Shown here in pieces: positions 9,854 to 19,400 of a stretch of DNA of 64,000 bases (its first letter is position 1; each line of letters begins with the position of its first letter). Source of the DNA: Geomobilimonas luticola (lineage in GTDB: Bacteria; Desulfobacterota; Desulfuromonadia; Geobacterales; Geobacteraceae); NCBI RefSeq assembly GCF_018476905.1, contig NZ_JAHCVK010000001.1, forward strand, positions 806,001 to 870,000, in the 5' to 3' direction. Position numbers and translations under genes: made by a program. Below the pieces are notes generated by a model that was not told the origin of the DNA, ran no database searches, and worked only from the letters and a program-made list of their open reading frames with translations.

Positions 9854-12800
9854 TTAACCGTATGCTGCCGCGCCACACCGTTGCCGGAAGGGGCAGTGAC
9901 TCCCGTCGCACCCCGCCATCAGGGCAAAATCCCTTTCCCCGCTTCTCTCCCGGATGGCGTCCATGAGTCCCAGAAGCTGCGCCTCGAAGACCTCCGGATC
10001 GCATGTCACCGGTTCATTCCCCCTGTCCTTGAGGAACAGCAGCCGCGCTTCGAGCCGTCGGCCGGGAAAGGCCCGGCCAAGGGCGACCAGGTAGGTGCTG
10101 AGCTGGAAACGGTATCCTTCCAGGTCCGCTCCGTCCCGCGCCATGTATTTGTAGTCGTAGACGGTCACCAGGTCGTTCCCCACCGCAACCAGGTCCATGG
10201 CGCCACGGATGTAGTAGTCGGCGGCACCCTTCAGATGGAGGGTGAAGGGGAGCTCACGCAGGAGCCGTGCCGTGGCGAGTTCTTTCCCGAGGGGAGAGGA
10301 GGCGAGTGCCAGGACCTGTTCGACCACCTCCTCCGCTTCCGCCTCGCCCGAAGACAGGGAAGCGGCCAGGCGCTGGCACTGGCGGTGCCGGGTGTCCGCA
10401 TCCGCGCCGAAATCGAGCCGTTCCAGGATGGCATGGGCCAGGTTCCCCTGTTCCAGGGGTGACATCCCTTCCCGTGTTTTCTGCCGCGAAGTACGGCGGG
10501 GAGCGAGGAGCCGGGCAAAGAGCCCTTCGTCGAGGCCGAGCACCCCCTTGTAGTAATATTTGCGCGGGCAGTGGGCGAAATCCTCCAGCGCGGTGGGGGA
10601 AAAGACCATGGCGGAAGGAAGGGGGGGAACGTAGTGGAGGGCACGGTCCGCCGCCAAGGCGAGAAGCTCCCGCGGCAGGGGCTCCAGCTCCATGATCGCT
10701 GGTTCTGGCGGCATGGCGCTCTCCGCCAGCATCTGTTCGACTTCGACGGTTGCCACCTGGCTCCCCTCCGGTCCCGCCCGGAATGCGTCGATCCAGCCGC
10801 GCCACTCGCCTCTTCCCTCGCCGGAGAGGATCAGGTAGTCACGGGCCCGGGTGACCGCCACATAGAAGAGCCGTTTCAGTTCGGCCGCCTCTTTGGCCTT
10901 GCGGCGGTCGACTATCGCCCGGTAGGCAAGGGTGGGGCACGGGATGCCGCCGGGAAGGGAGAGCTTGAGGCCGAGTCCGAGGTCGGGGTCGTGCTGGACG
11001 GCGGCGTGGTTTCCCGGCTGCCCTGCCCCCAGTTCGGGGACGAAGACGAGGGGGAACTCCAGTCCCTTGCTCTGGTGGATGGTCATGAGCCGAACCACGT
11101 CCTCTCCCTCGGCGGCGATGGCCGCTTCCGCCTCGGTCGGCTCCCGTTCCACCAGGTCGGTCAGGTGGTTGATGAAGCGACGCAGCGAAATCTCGCCGGG
11201 ACGGGTGAAGGAGCGGGCCAGTTCGATCAGCTTGCGCAGGTTGGCCACCTTCTGGTCACCCTGGAAGGTAGTGAGGAGGGTGGAGGCGAAGTCGCTGCCG
11301 GTGAGGATCTCTTCCAGGAGCTCTGCCAGGGTGAGCCGGTCGCGGAGGGGACGAAGCCGGTTGACGAGCGCTGCCAGGGATGCGAGCCGTTCCTGGTCGG
11401 CCGGGGCTATACGGTCTAGAATCGGGGACCGGGGACCGGACCCAGAAAACGGGCCTAAAGGGACCGGGGACGGGCAAAACCAGGTAAGGCAGGTGGCGAG
11501 GCCGCCATCAGCGCGGGCGAGCCAGTAGAGGGTTTCATCGGATATCCCGCAGAGGGGGGAGCGGAGGACACCGGCCAAGGCGGTCAGATTCCTCCCGTAC
11601 TCCAGGAAGGTGAGGAAGTTGAGGATGTCCAGCACCTCCTGGCAGCGGTAGAACCCCCGCCCCTTCACCACGTAGTAGGGGATGCCGGCCCGGCGAAGTT
11701 CCCGTTCGAACAGCTTGAGGTTGCTGAAGCGGCGAAACAGGATGGCGATGTCGCCATAACGGGGACGGCGTGGGGTGAAATCCTGCCGGGCGCGGTCTTT
11801 ATCATAGGCATGGATGTCGGCCGAACCGCTGACAATCTCCCTGATCCGGCGGGCGATGGCGGCCGCTTCCCGGCGCCTTCTGGTGTCGGCGTCCCCCTCG
11901 CATGAACCGGCGAGCAGTTCGACGCAGGGGGTGCCGTCCCCGTCCCGCCGGCTCGGTTCCATGATGTCGCCGTCACCGTAGGAGGGGTCGAAGTCGGCGC
12001 CGCTTCCTCCCATCACCTGGCCGAAGAGGCTGTTGACGAAACGGATGATCCCTTCCCGGGAGCGGAACGACTCCTGGAAATAGAGGTTCTGGCCGCCGGT
12101 TGCCCGTATTTCCCTGCTGGTCTGGAGAAACACCCCCACGTCCGCCCCGCGGAAGAGGTAGATGGACTGTTTCGGGTCTCCCACCACGAAGAGCCGCTGT
12201 TCCGGGCCGCAGAGAAGGCCGACCAACTCTTTCTGCAGGGGGTTGGTGTCCTGGAACTCGTCCACCATGAGCACCCGGTATCGCTGCCGGTAGTCGTTCC
12301 GGACGGCGCTGTTTCCTGCCAGGAGATCGCGGCATGTTGTCTGGAGATCGTCGAAATCCAGGGCACCGCGCCGCGCCTTGCGCCGGCCGTAGGCGGCGGC
12401 GACCTGTCCGGTGAGACCGAGGAGGGCTTCCGCCACCGGGGCACTTCGGATCTGCCAGTACGCCAGCTGCAGCTGCACGAGGCATGCGGACAGCCTGTCC
12501 CTGACCGGTTTTTCCTTACCCCAGTTGCCGGCGATACAATCCGCCATGGCCTGGAGCCGTCTGCCGGTCCCGGGGTCGGACAGGTCGAGGGGGCCTGCCC
12601 CATGCAACGTCGGCAGCGGGGCGAGGGAGCGGTGGAAGGTAAGTTCCTTCATGCCGAGAATCCGCCTGACCTCGCCCGCCAGGTCGGCCAGTTCCCGGCA
12701 GTCGGATGCGAACAGCGCCTCTGCCTCTGCCTGCCATTTCGCCCCCTGCCAGTCGGCGGCCGCGAGAGTCGCTTCCCGGCGGAGCAGGTCCCGCACGTAC

Positions 12801-13327
12801 TCGCGGAGTCCCTTGCCGTGGCCGTGGCCGGAGAGGGGAAAGTTCCCGAGCAGGAGCCGGATGGCAGGGGTGCGGGCGGCCAGTTCGGCCTCGATCACTT
12901 CGTCCAGGGCAGCTTCCAGCTCTGCCCCCGCCTCAAGTTCGTCCATGAGGGAAAAGGCGGGATCCACCCCCGCTTCGGCCGGATTCTCACGCAGAATGCG
13001 GGCGCAGAAGGAGTGGAAGGTGCTGATGCCGGCCGCCGCCAGCTCCCGCTGCCGATCTTTCCAGAGCCGCTCCCCCGTCAGCTTCAGGCGCTCCCCGACT
13101 CCCTCCCGGACCCGCTCCCTCATCTCCGCCGCCGCTTTGTCGGTGAAGGTGATGGCGACGATCCGGTCGACGGCGAGCGGTTCCCCCAGGGAGGTCTCGC
13201 CGGCGAGCAGGCGGAGGTAGAGCTCCACCAGGGCGGCTGTCTTTCCCGAGCCGGCGCCGGCAGAAACCGCGATGTCGGTGTCGAAACGGAAGAGCTGCTG
13301 TTTGGCGTCGGACCAGTGCATCGTCAT
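9854..13327 (-). CDS. addA: AddA-like UvrD/RecB-family helicase-nuclease
   Basis: An 1157-residue protein of the AddAB/RecBCD type, which resects DNA ends for recombination. The N-terminal helicase shows Walker A AGAGSGKTAALV and motif II LMVDEFQDTNP; UvrD motifs follow. The C-terminus has a RecB-type nuclease (GAMDLV...VYDYKY) and iron-sulfur-type cysteines (one in FAHCPRKYYYKG, then CDGSHCPFRQRC). Residues about 618-636 (PSPVPLGPFSGSGPRSP) are encoded by a GGGACC-type palindrome that appears inserted in-frame. The ATG overlaps the stop of the RluA-type gene (ATGA). The AddB-like partner lies at 16500-19616, split from it by five genes. AddA rather than RecB is inferred from the paired nuclease subunits. 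Confidence 0.82.
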   Translation of the reverse strand: MTMHWSDAKQQLFRFDTDIAVSAGAGSGKTAALVELYLRLLAGETSLGEPLAVDRIVAITFTDKAAAEMRERVREGVGERLKLTGERLWKDRQRELAAAGISTFHSFCARILRENPAEAGVDPAFSLMDELEAGAELEAALDEVIEAELAARTPAIRLLLGNFPLSGHGHGKGLREYVRDLLRREATLAAADWQGAKWQAEAEALFASDCRELADLAGEVRRILGMKELTFHRSLAPLPTLHGAGPLDLSDPGTGRRLQAMADCIAGNWGKEKPVRDRLSACLVQLQLAYWQIRSAPVAEALLGLTGQVAAAYGRRKARRGALDFDDLQTTCRDLLAGNSAVRNDYRQRYRVLMVDEFQDTNPLQKELVGLLCGPEQRLFVVGDPKQSIYLFRGADVGVFLQTSREIRATGGQNLYFQESFRSREGIIRFVNSLFGQVMGGSGADFDPSYGDGDIMEPSRRDGDGTPCVELLAGSCEGDADTRRRREAAAIARRIREIVSGSADIHAYDKDRARQDFTPRRPRYGDIAILFRRFSNLKLFERELRRAGIPYYVVKGRGFYRCQEVLDILNFLTFLEYGRNLTALAGVLRSPLCGISDETLYWLARADGGLATCLTWFCPSPVPLGPFSGSGPRSPILDRIAPADQERLASLAALVNRLRPLRDRLTLAELLEEILTGSDFASTLLTTFQGDQKVANLRKLIELARSFTRPGEISLRRFINHLTDLVEREPTEAEAAIAAEGEDVVRLMTIHQSKGLEFPLVFVPELGAGQPGNHAAVQHDPDLGLGLKLSLPGGIPCPTLAYRAIVDRRKAKEAAELKRLFYVAVTRARDYLILSGEGRGEWRGWIDAFRAGPEGSQVATVEVEQMLAESAMPPEPAIMELEPLPRELLALAADRALHYVPPLPSAMVFSPTALEDFAHCPRKYYYKGVLGLDEGLFARLLAPRRTSRQKTREGMSPLEQGNLAHAILERLDFGADADTRHRQCQRLAASLSSGEAEAEEVVEQVLALASSPLGKELATARLLRELPFTLHLKGAADYYIRGAMDLVAVGNDLVTVYDYKYMARDGADLEGYRFQLSTYLVALGRAFPGRRLEARLLFLKDRGNEPVTCDPEVFEAQLLGLMDAIRERSGERDFALMAGCDGSHCPFRQRCGAAAYG
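11421..11474. repeat. GGGACC-type palindromic element inside addA (in-frame)
   Basis: About 54 bases with two GGGGACC units, a CCCAGA block, GGGCCTAAAGG and GGGACCGGGGAC. It shares this order of blocks with elements inside cbiD (52228-52277, opposite strand) and at the cobJ-cobQ junction (58279-58386). It encodes a Pro/Gly/Ser-rich segment of the AddA-like protein without breaking the frame. Confidence 0.75.
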
Positions 13328-14244
13328 GGGGTTGCGTTCTCCGCCGGCGGGGTCAGGAGGGGGGCAAGGTCGATCCCGTGTCCGGCGCAGAAATCGGCAA
13401 AGGCCGCGTCAACCGGCGCCGTGGCTGCGACGGTGCGGCCGTCGCGGGCGATGAAGGACATGGAACGGCAATGGAGCATCATGCGCGGCGCGGGAAGGCC
13501 GCCGTAGGGGAGATCGCCGACGATGGGGAGGCCGCAATGGGTCAGGTGGACCCGGATCTGGTGGGTCCGGCCGGTGATGGGGCGCGCTTCCAGGAGGGTG
13601 GCGCCCCGCCCGGCGGCCAGGACCCGGAATTCCGTGCTCGAATCCTTTCCCGGCAGGGCGACCCCGTAACGGAACTTGCTGATCTTGGCGACGGGGGCGT
13701 CGACCCGCCAGGCATCCTGGTCGGGGAGGTCGGCCACCAGCGCCCAGTAGACCTTGGTGACGAGCCCCCCCTTGAGCTGCCAGGAAATGTGGGTGGCGGC
13801 CGGCTTGTGCTTCGGGAAGAACATGACCCCGGAGGTCCCCCGGTCGAGGCGGTGGATCACCCGGGCCGGCTCGGCGCTCCCCTCCCCCTTGAGGTACATG
13901 GTCACGGCGTGTTCCACCGTTCCCTTGAGCTGGTAGGGGGTGCGCTGGCAGTTGAGCCCGGCCGCCTTGTTGACCGCCAGGTACTCGCCATCGTCCGTGA
14001 GGAGTTCGTCCCGCCGGTAGGTGAGTTCCACGTAGCGTTCCGGTTCCATGACGCCGAGGATGATCTCCTCACCCCCCTTGAGTGTCCTAGAGGCGACCCG
14101 CACCATGGTCTGGGCGACGGTGCATCCTCCCCAGTCGATGATCTTCCTGATCTGCCCCTTGGAGAGCTGGGGGAAGAGGGCCTTGGCAGCGTCATCCAGG
14201 CGCATTCCCGCCTGTTCGGCCGTTACGGTGGCGGTCAGGATCAT
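13324..14244 (-). CDS. RluA-family RNA pseudouridine synthase
   Basis: A 306-residue enzyme that isomerises uridine in rRNA or tRNA. An N-terminal S4 RNA-binding domain (about 10-70) precedes the catalytic domain, with the family hallmark HRLDRGTSG containing the catalytic Asp and RPITGRTHQIRVHL near the end. Which RNA site it modifies cannot be read from sequence. Stop and start overlaps with the AddA-like gene (13324-13327) and the Nudix gene (14241-14244) show a three-gene minus-strand operon. Confidence 0.9.
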   Translation of the reverse strand: MILTATVTAEQAGMRLDDAAKALFPQLSKGQIRKIIDWGGCTVAQTMVRVASRTLKGGEEIILGVMEPERYVELTYRRDELLTDDGEYLAVNKAAGLNCQRTPYQLKGTVEHAVTMYLKGEGSAEPARVIHRLDRGTSGVMFFPKHKPAATHISWQLKGGLVTKVYWALVADLPDQDAWRVDAPVAKISKFRYGVALPGKDSSTEFRVLAAGRGATLLEARPITGRTHQIRVHLTHCGLPIVGDLPYGGLPAPRMMLHCRSMSFIARDGRTVAATAPVDAAFADFCAGHGIDLAPLLTPPAENATP

Positions 14245-14762
14245 TCTCCCCTCCCGGCTGCACGGAACAGGGCGGCAATGGTCTTGCCGTCGCTGATCCG
14301 GCCGTCACGTGCCATCTCTAACGCTTCGGAAAGGGGGATCCTGACCGTTTCGATATCCTCGTAGGCCTCCGGTGCCGCTTCTCCCTGGGTGAGGTCCCGG
14401 CCGAGGAAAAGATGGATCACCTCGTCGAACACCCCGGGCGAGGAGTGGAGTATCCCCAGCGGTTCCAGGGTGCCGGCGGTGAGCCCCGTTTCCTCCATGA
14501 GCTCGCGCCTGCCGCAAACTGCCGGTTCCTCTTCCGGAGCGAGCCTCCCGGCGGGGACCTCCAGGAGCTTCCCCCTGGCGGCGGGGCGCAACTGCCGGAT
14601 CAGGGTGACGCTGCCGTCGGCGTGAAGCGGCAGCACGCCGACCCCACCCGGGTGGCGGACGATCTGGTAGGTGTGCCACCCCTTGTGGCCTATGTTCACC
14701 TCCATCTGTTCCAGGTTTACCACCAGCCCCCGGAACAGGATGGCGCGGTTGCGGGTCTCCAT
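14241..14762 (-). CDS. Nudix hydrolase (ADP-ribose pyrophosphatase-like)
   Basis: A 173-residue protein with a canonical Nudix box: GRLAPEEE, then GRRELMEETGLTAG with the metal-binding REL.EE core. The family hydrolyses nucleoside diphosphates linked to another moiety, and this subgroup is usually ADP-ribose or sugar-nucleotide specific. Start taken at METRNRAILF (14762), where AAAGGAGAG lies upstream; the frame continues 31 codons further without protein-like sequence. First gene of the RluA-AddA operon. Confidence 0.88.
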   Translation of the reverse strand: METRNRAILFRGLVVNLEQMEVNIGHKGWHTYQIVRHPGGVGVLPLHADGSVTLIRQLRPAARGKLLEVPAGRLAPEEEPAVCGRRELMEETGLTAGTLEPLGILHSSPGVFDEVIHLFLGRDLTQGEAAPEAYEDIETVRIPLSEALEMARDGRISDGKTIAALFRAAGRGE

Positions 14763-14877
14763 GACGACAGTCTCTCCTTTCGGACTACAAAAAATAAAGA
14801 TATCACCGGGGGGCGGGGAAGGGAAGTGTTGAGTTGCGGGTGACGGGTGGTACACTTGTCAATAATACCGTGAGTTT

Positions 14878-15028
14878 GTGAGGACTGAACACACTGTTCC
14901 GCTCAGAGTTCCTTCGAACCGCCGCTGTACGGCTCATTCCGCGCCGGCCGTTTGGCCGGCTCTGCTCCATTTCGCCTACAGTGGCTGGCTCTCGGGTACA
15001 TTCGCTCCACAATGCATTCAGTTCTCAC
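14878..15028. repeat. MITE-like intergenic element, copy A (with copy at 35894)
   Basis: A 151-bp non-coding element bounded by imperfect terminal inverted repeats (GTGAGGACTGAAC and TTCAGTTCTCAC). Its interior blocks CGCTCAGAGT, CTGTACGGCTCATT, GCTCCATTTCGCCTACAG and TTCGCTCCAC recur in the same order in the element at 35894-36073. It lies just upstream of the dodecin gene. No ORF inside. Confidence 0.72.
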
Positions 15029-15064
15029 GGGTTCAGGAATACACTGGCTGGAAGGAGGTTACCT

Positions 15065-15280
15065 ATGTACGGAGCGAGCAGGGTCTACAAGAAGGTCGAA
15101 GTGATCGGCGTAGCCAAGGAGAGCATCGAGGCGGCCATTCAAGCGGCGGTGGCCAAGGCCCATAAAACCCTGGAAAAGATTTCCTGGTTCGAGGTCCAGG
15201 ATGTGCGGGGGCATGTGGGGGAGGATGGTGCGATTACCGAGTACCAGGTGGTGCTCAAGGTGTCGTTCGAGCTGAAGTAG
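15065..15280 (+). CDS. Dodecin flavin-binding protein
   Basis: A 71-residue protein matching dodecins in length and sequence: YKKVEVIGVAKESIEAAI at the start, then the conserved flavin-stacking Trp in ISWFEVQDVRG, and a final beta strand (YQVVLKVSFEL). Dodecins form hollow dodecamers that store or buffer FMN or riboflavin. The ATG at 15065 has AAGGAGG nine bases upstream; the upstream open frame is part of the repeat element. Single-gene unit on the plus strand between minus-strand genes. Confidence 0.93.
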   Translation: MYGASRVYKKVEVIGVAKESIEAAIQAAVAKAHKTLEKISWFEVQDVRGHVGEDGAITEYQVVLKVSFELK

Positions 15281-15405
15281 CAGGGCCGGTTTTTATGGTG
15301 TTTGGCGCCAGCGCGCCGCTTGCGGCGTCCGTTTATAATGGCATAATCCCTTCCGCTCTGCTATAGTCGCGCCTGGGGTAAAATCGATCGGGAAAGGCGG
15401 GAGCC

Positions 15406-15858
15406 ATGGCACAGGCAAAGAAGGGGGACCGGGTCAAGGTCCACTACACGGGAAAACTGTCGGACGGCGAGATATTCGATTCATCGGAGTGCAGGGAGGG
15501 GGATTGCGACTGCACCTCGGACCCCCTGGAATTTACCATCGGCGCGGGTGAGGTCATCCCCGGCTTTGAGGATGCAATTGTCGGCATGACTCCGGGAGAC
15601 AGCAAGACGGTCGTCATCCCGGTCGACCAGGCCTACGGCGAGCGGGTCGAGGAGATGGTGGCCGAGGTGGAGCGGTCGGCCCTCCCCCCGGACATGACGC
15701 CGGAACTCGGCCAGCAGCTGGAGGTGGAGCAGGAGGGGGGCCATGTCTTCCAGGTGGTCATCACCAATGTGACCGACACCATGGTAACCCTGGATGCCAA
15801 CCACCCCCTGGCGGGGCGGGACCTGACCTTCGACCTGAAACTGATGGAAATCTGCTGA
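15406..15858 (+). CDS. FKBP-type peptidyl-prolyl isomerase, SlyD-like, Cys-rich loop
   Basis: A 150-residue cytoplasmic prolyl isomerase. The FKBP core (VKVHYTGKLSDGEIFDSS) and the SlyD-type insert-in-flap domain (AYGERVEEMVAEVERSAL) are both visible. The usual SlyD C-terminal His/Cys metal tail is absent, but an extra loop at residues 26-40 holds three cysteines in a row of acidic residues (ECREGDCDCTSDP), a possible metal or redox site. Good start context (AAAGGCGGGAGCC). A strong terminator follows. Confidence 0.9.
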   Translation: MAQAKKGDRVKVHYTGKLSDGEIFDSSECREGDCDCTSDPLEFTIGAGEVIPGFEDAIVGMTPGDSKTVVIPVDQAYGERVEEMVAEVERSALPPDMTPELGQQLEVEQEGGHVFQVVITNVTDTMVTLDANHPLAGRDLTFDLKLMEIC

Positions 15859-15888
15859 CAGCCTGCGTTGCGGGCCAGGGAAAACGAA

Positions 15889-15920
15889 AAGGGGCCACGT
15901 GGTGAACGTGGCCCCTTCTT
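15889..15920 (+). terminator. Terminator after the FKBP gene
   Basis: A 12-bp stem (AAGGGGCCACGT/ACGTGGCCCCTT) with a 5-base loop, then CTTCTT. A residues on the 5' side may also stop the convergent rubrerythrin-like transcript. Confidence 0.88.
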
Positions 15921-15952
15921 GCGTCTGCAGCTGACGGCCGACCGGGTCGGTC

Positions 15953-16420
15953 TCAGTTTTCCGTCATGAAATGGTCTTCGTACATGTCCTCCAGGGACTG
16001 GAGGTGGCGGCTTTCGTCGGCCAGAAGCTGCTCGAACAGTTTCGCCATGGGCGCCCCGGCGCAGCCCGTCGCCATCCGCTTGTAGAAGTCGATGGCTCCC
16101 TTTTCCAGGTGGATGGCGTAGGCCAGTGCCTGGCGGGCGTCGGAATCCTGGCGCAGTTCCTGCTTTGCCAGCACGTAACCCAGGTTCATGGTGGGTACCG
16201 GCTTGCTGAGCCCTTCTCCCCCCTCCATCTGCCCGTCGACGAGCGCCTTTTCCAGTTCGTGCTTGTGATTCAGCTCGTCCAGGGCTGCATCCCGGAGGAT
16301 TTCCCGGGCGCCCTTGTTCTTCACCACCCGCATGGCGTCCAGGTAGTGCCTGAACCCCTCGTCTTCCATCTTCACCGCCATTTCCACGGCGGCCTCAAAG
16401 GTATAACATACGTCGCTCAT
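15953..16420 (-). CDS. Ferritin-like/rubrerythrin diiron protein
   Basis: A 155-residue four-helix protein with two repeats of the diiron motif: E in MEDEGFRHYLDAM with ELNHKHELE, and later E in LEKGAIDFYKRM with DESRHLQSLEDMYEDH. There is no rubredoxin-type Cys4 domain, so it is a ferritin-like (erythrin-type) protein rather than a full rubrerythrin. Such proteins take part in peroxide reduction or iron handling in anaerobes. Its upstream region holds the GTATACAGTATAC palindrome at 16487. Confidence 0.85.
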   Translation of the reverse strand: MSDVCYTFEAAVEMAVKMEDEGFRHYLDAMRVVKNKGAREILRDAALDELNHKHELEKALVDGQMEGGEGLSKPVPTMNLGYVLAKQELRQDSDARQALAYAIHLEKGAIDFYKRMATGCAGAPMAKLFEQLLADESRHLQSLEDMYEDHFMTEN

Positions 16421-16486
16421 CGTGTCAGCCTCCCCTTGAAGGATATGATTCTTTTAACATACCGGGAAGATGAGCACAAGCACTTT

Positions 16487-16499
16487 GTATACAGTATAC
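16487..16499. promoter_or_regulatory. GTATAC palindrome upstream of the rubrerythrin-like gene
   Basis: GTATACAGTATAC is both an inverted and a direct repeat of GTATAC separated by one base, 67 bases upstream of the minus-strand start at 16420 and directly beside the addB stop codon. A regulator-binding site is possible; no regulator is known. Confidence 0.35.
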
Positions 16500-19400
16500 T
16501 CATTCTCCCCCCTCTCCGTCCCGCAGGCCGACCGCCACGTAGCGGCAGACGCTGGCAAAATCGCACCGCTCGCATTCCCGGGGAGTCACGGGGAACTCTC
16601 CCCGTTTCATGGCCCGGACCTTTGCGCAGAGCCGGTTGAGAAAATTTCCGTCACCCAGCGCGCTTCTTTCCCTGGGGTCGGTGGCGAAAAAAGCTGCAGA
16701 TTCGCCGCCTCCGAACGGCCTTTCCAGCGATTCCACCTTGCGAAGCAGCCAGTAGCGGGCGCTCATCTTCCGCAGCGGTCCGTGCCCCTGTCGTTCCAGT
16801 TCCGCTGCGGCGGCAAGGAGGTAGACCGGGACCTGGAAAGATATCTCCCCCAGGTTCTCCTCTTGCATCAGTTGGCGGTAGCGCTGGGAATTGCCGGCCA
16901 GCTTGTAGTCAACCACCCGCACATCTCCGTCGGGGGAGACGTCTACCCGGTCGATCTTCCCCCTGAGGAAAATACTGCTCCCGTCCAGGTCGATTACCTC
17001 CAGGTCGGTGAAGGGAAGTTCGCAGGCCGTCGGGACGAGTCCCGCGTCGTCCGCCGCTTCCAGTTCCACCAGCCGCTCCAGGAGCGGGAGGAGCTTTTCC
17101 TTCCCCAGTTCCCACAGAAGCGGCTCCCCTGTCGTCCGTTCCGCCTCCCAGCGGGCGAAGACTTCGGCGGCAGCGGCGGCCATGGCGTCTTTGTCGGCTG
17201 TATCGCCCCGCAGGGGAAGGCGTCCCCCCTCCTGCCGTTCCTCGAAGAACCTCTGCAGTATCTCGTGGACCAGGCTCCCCTCGTCCTTTACCGCCAGCTC
17301 CAACTCCGGCTTTTCCACCGGAGCGAGGCGGACGAGCCGTTTCAGGAAATAGCGGAACGGGCAGCAGCCGAACTCTTCCAGGGTGGTGGGGGCGAACCGG
17401 TTGCCGGGGGACGAGGTATAGTAGGCGCGGAGGTCGGTCTGAATGGCCGGATCACGCAGGGTGCCGGTGTAGGGGGTGGAAAGGGCGGCCCGGACGGCCA
17501 CCTCCTCGGCGTTGAAAAAGGCTTCCCGTTCCGCTTCGATGGCGGCCGTGGCGGCGATGCGCTCGATGGCCGGCGCGAGTTCGGGCACTGCAAGGGCCGC
17601 ATCGAACCGGCGGCTGCGGGCGAGGGAGTTGAGAAGCTCCTCCCGCTCCCGGCAGTCGGCCGGTTCGGGAATGAGGCGGTTCATGGGGATCCGCACCTCC
17701 GCAAGGGGGACGGCGGCCAGCAGTTCGTCCAGGAGGGGCGAACGGAGCATGTCGTTTCCCCGCCCGTCCACATAGCTGTAGGAAAGGGTCAGGGTTTCAC
17801 CGGCGCAACCGATGGCGAGGTAGAAGAGGAGCGGCTCCTCCTCACCCTTTTCCACCGCGGTGCGGAACGGGCGCGTTCCGGCTGTTTTCTGGAACGGGAG
17901 CTTGTCGTTGTCCTTGAAGAGGGGGTGACCGTCGTGGCGCGGGGGACAGATCCCCTCGTTGAGGCCGGCGATGAAGACATGGGGAAAGCGGAGCCCCCGG
18001 GCGTCGTGGAAATTCATGATGCTTACGCCGCTTTGCCGTTCCCCCGCCAGGAAAACCCCGGTCATCCCCTGCGGGAGGAGTTCCAGAAAGCCGGCCGGCG
18101 TGAAGGTCCGTTCCTCCATGCCGAGGACGCGAATGTCCCGTGCCAGATCGGCCAGCACCTGCTGGAGAAGGGTGATGGCCGAGGCGTCCCGCTTCAGCGC
18201 ACGGGGGTCGGCTGCGTCGATGGCGCGGCGGTAGAGCCGGTGGCGGTCAATGAATTCCGCCAGCAGGGTGCTGAATTCTTCGAAGGTCCTGGCTCCGCCG
18301 AAACGGCGCAATTCTCCGATAAGTGGCCCAAGCTCCCGCGCGACTGCCCTGGTGGAGGCAAGACGGCGCTCCGTTTCCCGGTCCTCCCGGTTGGCGGCAT
18401 GTCGGCGGCTCAGCCAGGCGATACGTCTCTCCAGAAGCTCCTCCAGTCGCCCGAAGGTTTCGTCCAGGTAGCGGACGTCCAGGAGGACCTCCTCCAGTTG
18501 GTCCGGGTCGAGGCCGTGGGAGGCCAGGTCGAAATAGCCCGACTTGAGGAGGGCGAGGAGCTCTTCTCTTCCCAGCCGGGCCTGCACCAGGGTCAGCGGA
18601 GCGAGGCAGGCGTGCACCAGCGGTGCCGTGGCAAGGGGGGCGCCCCGCCGGTAGGAGACCGGGATGGCGAAGCGGCGGCAGACGTCCTCCAGCATCGGGC
18701 CGTAGTTCCGCAGGTCACGACAGATGACGGCGATGGAGGCGGGATCGGTTCCTTTTTCCATGAGGTCGCGGATTCGCCGGCCGATCTCCTCGCATTCACG
18801 GTAGGAGCCGGGGGCGGACATGAGGGAGAGGCTGGCCGGCGGGACGATCGGCCTCTCCTCTCCGGTGCTGAATACCGCCGACCGGAGGAGGGAGAGGAAC
18901 CTCCCCTGTGGCTCCTCGAATACCGGCTCAAGGAGCAGGTCGCTGTCGCCAAGCGACTCGATCCGGTCGGCAGTCCGGGCCACATAGGCATAGAGAGTCT
19001 CCCGGTCAGGGTTGTAGGGGAGGTGGAGAGTCACGGGCATGCGTCGCGACAGTTCGGCAATGAGGGCAAGCTGGAGGGGGGTGAAATCGTAGATGGCATG
19101 GACGGTCACCCCGGTGATGCCGTCGAACAGGGGAGGGAGACGTTTCCCGTTTCGCAGCTCCTCCAGCGCCAGGTGTTCCTGGTCGTGGCTGTCCAGGAGT
19201 CCCTGTTCCGTCATCGTCTGGCAGTACAAGCCGTAGAGTGCGGCAAGTTCGGTGAGGCGGCCGTTAGCCGGCATGGCACGGACAGTGACGGTAAAGGCAT
19301 CGGCGGTGATGAGTGCCTGTTTCAGTTCGCCGAACAGGCTGTCCAGGCTGGTGACGAAGCCGGGAAAACCGATCAGCCGGGCCAGCACGCCGGCGCCGTC

